Shown here piece after piece: positions 61,719 through 64,000 of a DNA stretch of 64,000 nucleotides. Numbering within the stretch: position 1 is the stretch's first letter; every line of letters starts with the position of its first letter. Origin of the DNA: an uncultured Oscillospiraceae bacterium (lineage in GTDB: Bacteria > Bacillota > Clostridia > Oscillospirales > Acutalibacteraceae); the NCBI GenBank assembly GCA_905192745.1, contig CAJJLZ010000010.1, positions 11,175-75,174 of the forward strand, in the 5' to 3' direction. A program made the position numbers and the translations under genes. The notes below the pieces were generated by a model. The model searched no databases. It worked only from the letters and a program-made list of their open reading frames with translations, and was not told where the DNA came from.

Positions 61719-61813
61719 AATCCGGGGCTTCTACAGAATGTCCCCCGTCTTCCGCCCTTCAAAAAATAATTTCAAATTGTTAATTAGCGCTTATAATTTT
61801 ACCAAATTAGTAC

Positions 61814-61843
61814 TTGACAAAATATATGCGGACAGCATATAAT
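61814..61843 (+). promoter_or_regulatory. Near-consensus sigma-A promoter, rightward
   Basis: TTGACA (61814-61819) and TATAAT (61838-61843) with an 18-base spacer. No ORF follows before a terminator 55-80 bases downstream. Confidence 0.85.
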
Positions 61844-61849
61844 ACCAAG

Positions 61850-61926
61850 GTAGAACAAAAACTGATGTTTCTTTTGGAAACATTAAGTTTTTAGTGAGCG
61901 GGTGCCTGCACCGGCTCTATTTTTTT
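61850..61926 (+). ncRNA. Candidate small RNA of about 75 bases
   Basis: A consensus promoter at 61814-61843 is followed by a short non-coding stretch containing the stem TGTTTC/GAAACA (about 61866-61881) and a terminator hairpin at 61896-61917 with seven T (61920-61926). The unit has no start codon with a ribosome site. It converges on the prophage lysis genes, whose minus-strand terminator lies right behind it. Possible roles are control of prophage lysis or an antitoxin RNA. Start is inferred from the promoter. Confidence 0.55.
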
Positions 61927-61930
61927 GAAC

Positions 61931-61965
61931 AAAAAAGCCGGACGAGGAATAATCCCCGCCCGGCT
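61931..61965 (-). terminator. Terminator of the prophage lysis genes
   Basis: Arms AGCCGGGCGGGGA and TCCTCGTCCGGCT (61953-61965 and 61936-61948, minus strand, one mismatched position) followed by TTTTTT, 11 bases after the holin-like stop. Confidence 0.8.
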
Positions 61966-61976
61966 CTCTTTATGCC

Positions 61977-62279
61977 TTATTCCGCCTTCTTCGCACCCTG
62001 CAGCTTCCCAATGAGGTCGCTCACAAAATTGGCGCCGCGGGAGGCGAACAGCCCGGTCAGCAGGTTGCCGACCCACGGCCACGCGAACGTAACGCCCAGC
62101 GCGGAATAGAAATCCGCCCCCACCGCGAAGCAGAGCAGTACCGAAATCAGAACCGCCGAAAGCTGCGTGATCGCCGTTTTGGCTTCTCCGGCGATGATCG
62201 CCTTCCCGATACTCTTGCCGTATTCCACCAGCGCCTCCACCGTTACCGCCATCATCAGCACCAATACCACCATGTTCAT
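61977..62279 (-). CDS. Phage holin-like membrane protein
   Basis: This 100-residue protein has two or three hydrophobic segments (VVLVLMMAVTVEALVEYGKS, LSAVLISVLLCFAVGADF, GVTFAWPWVGNLLTGLF) and a basic tail (GKLQGAKKAE). Size, position next to XhlA-like and amidase genes and topology fit a holin. It overlaps the next gene upstream by four bases. Confidence 0.72.
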   Translation of the reverse strand: MNMVVLVLMMAVTVEALVEYGKSIGKAIIAGEAKTAITQLSAVLISVLLCFAVGADFYSALGVTFAWPWVGNLLTGLFASRGANFVSDLIGKLQGAKKAE

Positions 62280-62554
62280 CCTCTATTGCTCCTTTCTTCA
62301 TGCGCTTCCAAATCTGCCACTCGATGGTTGATAACCTTGATCTGTTCCTCGACCACCGGCATCCGACGGGCAAAATTGTTGTGTTCCCTCACTTCGCGGG
62401 TCAACTCATCGATCTTGGTATCAATCACCGCTTGATTGATCCGCATATTGTTTTCCGTCCGGCGCTGTCCCGCAAGGTTGGACACCACCGCCCCGATCAG
62501 CGTCACGCCCCCGGATATCATCGCAACGACAATGCTGGTTATCCACTCCGCCAT
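62276..62554 (-). CDS. XhlA-like phage lysis-associated protein
   Basis: This 92-residue protein has one N-terminal membrane helix (WITSIVVAMISGGVTLIGAVVS) and a charged coiled-coil (ENNMRINQAVIDTKIDELTR to the end). The pattern matches small XhlA/haemolysin-like proteins found with holins and endolysins, though orientation of helix and coil is reversed from XhlA of Bacillus. Confidence 0.6.
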   Translation of the reverse strand: MAEWITSIVVAMISGGVTLIGAVVSNLAGQRRTENNMRINQAVIDTKIDELTREVREHNNFARRMPVVEEQIKVINHRVADLEAHEERSNRG

Positions 62555-62567
62555 CCCGATATCCCCC

Positions 62568-63587
62568 TTAACCGATCACGGTACAGTCGCTCGGACGAAT
62601 CCATCCCAGTCCGCCGATATGTACGCCGTAGGGGCGCTCCGGCAGGTAACGGGTGACCTCATACTCGCCGGATACCGACGCGCCCGCGCCGCTTCCGGTC
62701 GCCGTAGCGTGTACCCGGACGTTACTACACCTCACCTTTGCGCCGACGCGGAGGGTGGGCTTTGCGGGCTTAACCGGCTCCGTGGGCTTTTTCACCGGAT
62801 CGCCGCCAGTGGTGGAGATGTACACCGTATACCCGTCGGCCTTAAGCTTGTCCGCCATGCGGTCAGCATTGTCCCGGGCGCGGAAAGCCCCGGTCTGCAC
62901 CTTGTACAGGCCATCCATTTGCACGATATAGGTGCTGTAGCCCTTGGCCTTTAACTCTACGGCCATCCGCTCGGCGTTGGCCTTCTCCTTAAACGCCCCG
63001 ACCTGCGGGCGGTACATGGTTTCCTCCGGCTCTTCGGGCTTGGTGTAGGGGTCTACAAACGTCACGCCGAGGATGTAGCAGATCGCCCGGACGGTGTACT
63101 CCGCCATTTCCCGCATATGTTCGTGTAGCCATGCCGCGTCCGCCACATTGTCGTGGAATATCAGTTCCTCATACAGGCACACAGCCTTGGTTTTCTTTAC
63201 TTCGCCCAGCCCGGAGCCGTCTTTGAGGGACACAGGATAGGGATAGATTTTCTTTCGCCAGTCCAGCACCTTCTGGCCCCATTCCCGGGACTTTGAATCC
63301 GACCAGTATACATGCAGGCGGCTGCCCTTGACCGTGCCGTTAAAGGCGTTGGTGTGGGCTACATAATGGATATCCGGTTCAAAGGCGTTGCTCTCCGCGA
63401 TAGTGATGTCGTACCGGTCGCCGGTGTTGGCCTTGTTGCTGCGCTTCCACTCAATTCCGCAGGCATCCAGATACGGGATCATCTGGTCGATGTACAGGTT
63501 GCAATGGGTGTTTTCGCTGCATGCGCTGTCATAGGCGCATTTGCGGTCGTGCTCGTGAGCCGCTGGGGATAAGTAGATTTTTGCCAT
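62568..63587 (-). CDS. N-acetylmuramoyl-L-alanine amidase with SPOR repeats (endolysin)
   Basis: This 339-residue protein has an N-terminal Amidase_3 domain (about 1-175; IYLSPAAHEHD, YVAHTNAFNGTVKGSRLHVY, the second zinc region and LYEELIFHDN), two SPOR repeats (about 188-225 YRPQVGAFKEKANAERM and 227-265 YKVQTGAFRARDNADRM) and a C-terminal SH3-like part. It cuts the stem peptide from the glycan during lysis. SPOR domains bind denuded glycan. Confidence 0.88.
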   Translation of the reverse strand: MAKIYLSPAAHEHDRKCAYDSACSENTHCNLYIDQMIPYLDACGIEWKRSNKANTGDRYDITIAESNAFEPDIHYVAHTNAFNGTVKGSRLHVYWSDSKSREWGQKVLDWRKKIYPYPVSLKDGSGLGEVKKTKAVCLYEELIFHDNVADAAWLHEHMREMAEYTVRAICYILGVTFVDPYTKPEEPEETMYRPQVGAFKEKANAERMAVELKAKGYSTYIVQMDGLYKVQTGAFRARDNADRMADKLKADGYTVYISTTGGDPVKKPTEPVKPAKPTLRVGAKVRCSNVRVHATATGSGAGASVSGEYEVTRYLPERPYGVHIGGLGWIRPSDCTVIG

Positions 63588-63604
63588 GGTTTACATCCTC
63601 CTTA

Positions 63605-63853
63605 TTAGTCCTGATATGTTACGCCATCCGGGGTATCCGGCGGCGCGGCATCCTCTTCGGGCGGGGTGGCCTCTGCGGCCTTGTCCGCGTCGATCTGCTC
63701 CATGGATGCGGCGATCACCGCCGCATCGTCCTGTGTCAGCGTACCGTTGGCGACGTATCCCGCCGTCAGGGTGATGACGCGCGGGGCGGAAAATTCTCCG
63801 TTGCCGTACCCGGCGACCAGACCGTCCCGTACCCATTTTGTGTAATCAAACAT
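63605..63853 (-). CDS. Small phage protein (XkdX-region type)
   Basis: This 82-residue protein starts MFDYTKWVRDGLVAGYGNGE and has a Pro/Glu/Asp-rich C-terminal tail. It lies between tail-associated and lysis genes, where phages encode small proteins of this type. AGGAGGATGCAGT precedes the start. No specific function known. Confidence 0.6.
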   Translation of the reverse strand: MFDYTKWVRDGLVAGYGNGEFSAPRVITLTAGYVANGTLTQDDAAVIAASMEQIDADKAAEATPPEEDAAPPDTPDGVTYQD

Positions 63854-63865
63854 ACTGCATCCTCC

Positions 63866-64000
63866 TTAATTTGATCCGGCGGCAAGCACGGCCGCCGACA
63901 GTGTATCAATTACCGTCTGCAAATCCCGGCTGTAGGTCACGTCCACCGGTGCGCCGTCGGCGCTTACGTTGGCCTCCGGGGTCGGCTGGGCGATGTCCGC
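63866..64000 (-). CDS. C-terminal fragment of a phage gene
   Basis: Forty-four codons to the TAA at 63866 are in the window, containing VTYSRDLQTVIDTLSAAVLA. The position upstream of a small XkdX-type gene suggests a tail-fibre or a short structural protein. It continues past the right edge. Confidence 0.5.
   Translation of the reverse strand, partial: ADIAQPTPEANVSADGAPVDVTYSRDLQTVIDTLSAAVLAAGSN

Noticed and set aside
61636..61842. A 68-codon plus-strand frame (GTG start) between tRNA-Ser and the prophage.
   Set aside because: No ribosome site; the sequence is driven by the tandem repeat and overlaps the promoter of the small RNA. At most an integrase remnant.

Overview
The window looks like a chromosomal segment of a spore-forming member of the Clostridia, probably Oscillospiraceae/Ruminococcaceae-like. 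Lineage markers are an IspH-ribosomal protein S1 fusion, SpoIVA next to a SipL-like SPOCS/LysM protein, SpoIVF-type M23 and M50 proteases, DUF4364 and DUF5685 proteins, a CIRCE-controlled groESL and a meso-diaminopimelate dehydrogenase. The core is GC-rich; the first ~13 kb, one ORF beside a tRNA pair and the lysis end of a prophage differ in composition or content.

Region 1 (1-12358, minus strand, AT-rich) is the most unusual part: one operon of tightly packed genes that reads as a hybrid ribosomal-peptide/carrier-protein pathway. In transcription order it encodes a two-helix membrane protein, an acyl carrier protein, two radical SAM/SPASM enzymes, a 29-residue six-cysteine peptide (9032-9121, the likely precursor, with the best Shine-Dalgarno in the operon and a 14-bp hairpin just behind it), a B12-binding radical SAM enzyme with an extra C-terminal domain, a third radical SAM/SPASM enzyme, an ABC exporter, a BtrH/C39-like cysteine acyltransferase or peptidase, an adenylation-carrier didomain whose specificity residues closely match the glycine code, and AccD/AccA-type carboxyltransferase subunits (AccA runs off the left edge). 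I infer that the peptide is cross-linked or otherwise modified by up to four radical SAM enzymes, acylated from a carrier protein, and exported.

Region 2 (12359-15402) is a scar. It holds about 1 kb of AT-rich sequence, decayed phage-like pieces (an XF1762-type protein and an N-terminally truncated tRNA-His guanylyltransferase), and the first 47 or so codons of a housekeeping TIGR03960-type B12 radical SAM gene that is cut off there. Region 1 therefore probably entered by an event that removed the rest of a conserved operon.

Region 3 (15513-59751) is the chromosomal core: sporulation proteases, SpoIVA/SipL-like and an Eis-like acetyltransferase; a PIG-L-like surface protein; tRNA-Asp and tRNA-Thr; an ABC permease with a frameshifted membrane-fusion partner; a nine-gene purine operon (purE-C-F2-F-M-N-O-AICARFT-D) with a split PurH function and a second PurF lacking the catalytic cysteine; groESL; a RpiR-BaiN-Cmk-PlsC-IspH/S1 run; DnaJ-like and DUF5685 genes; uvrBA under a LexA box; an ECF-S/DUF1893/Fe-S aldo-keto reductase operon behind a MerR-type promoter; a diguanylate cyclase; and a uracil/xanthine permease with a structured leader.

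Region 4 (59773-64000) has a small membrane protein, tRNA-Ser(TGA), diaminopimelate dehydrogenase and tRNA-Ser(GCT), followed by the lysis end of a prophage (holin-like, XhlA-like, amidase with SPOR repeats, small tail-associated proteins) and a probable small RNA between the tRNA and the prophage genes. No rRNA, CRISPR array or intact insertion sequence was seen.
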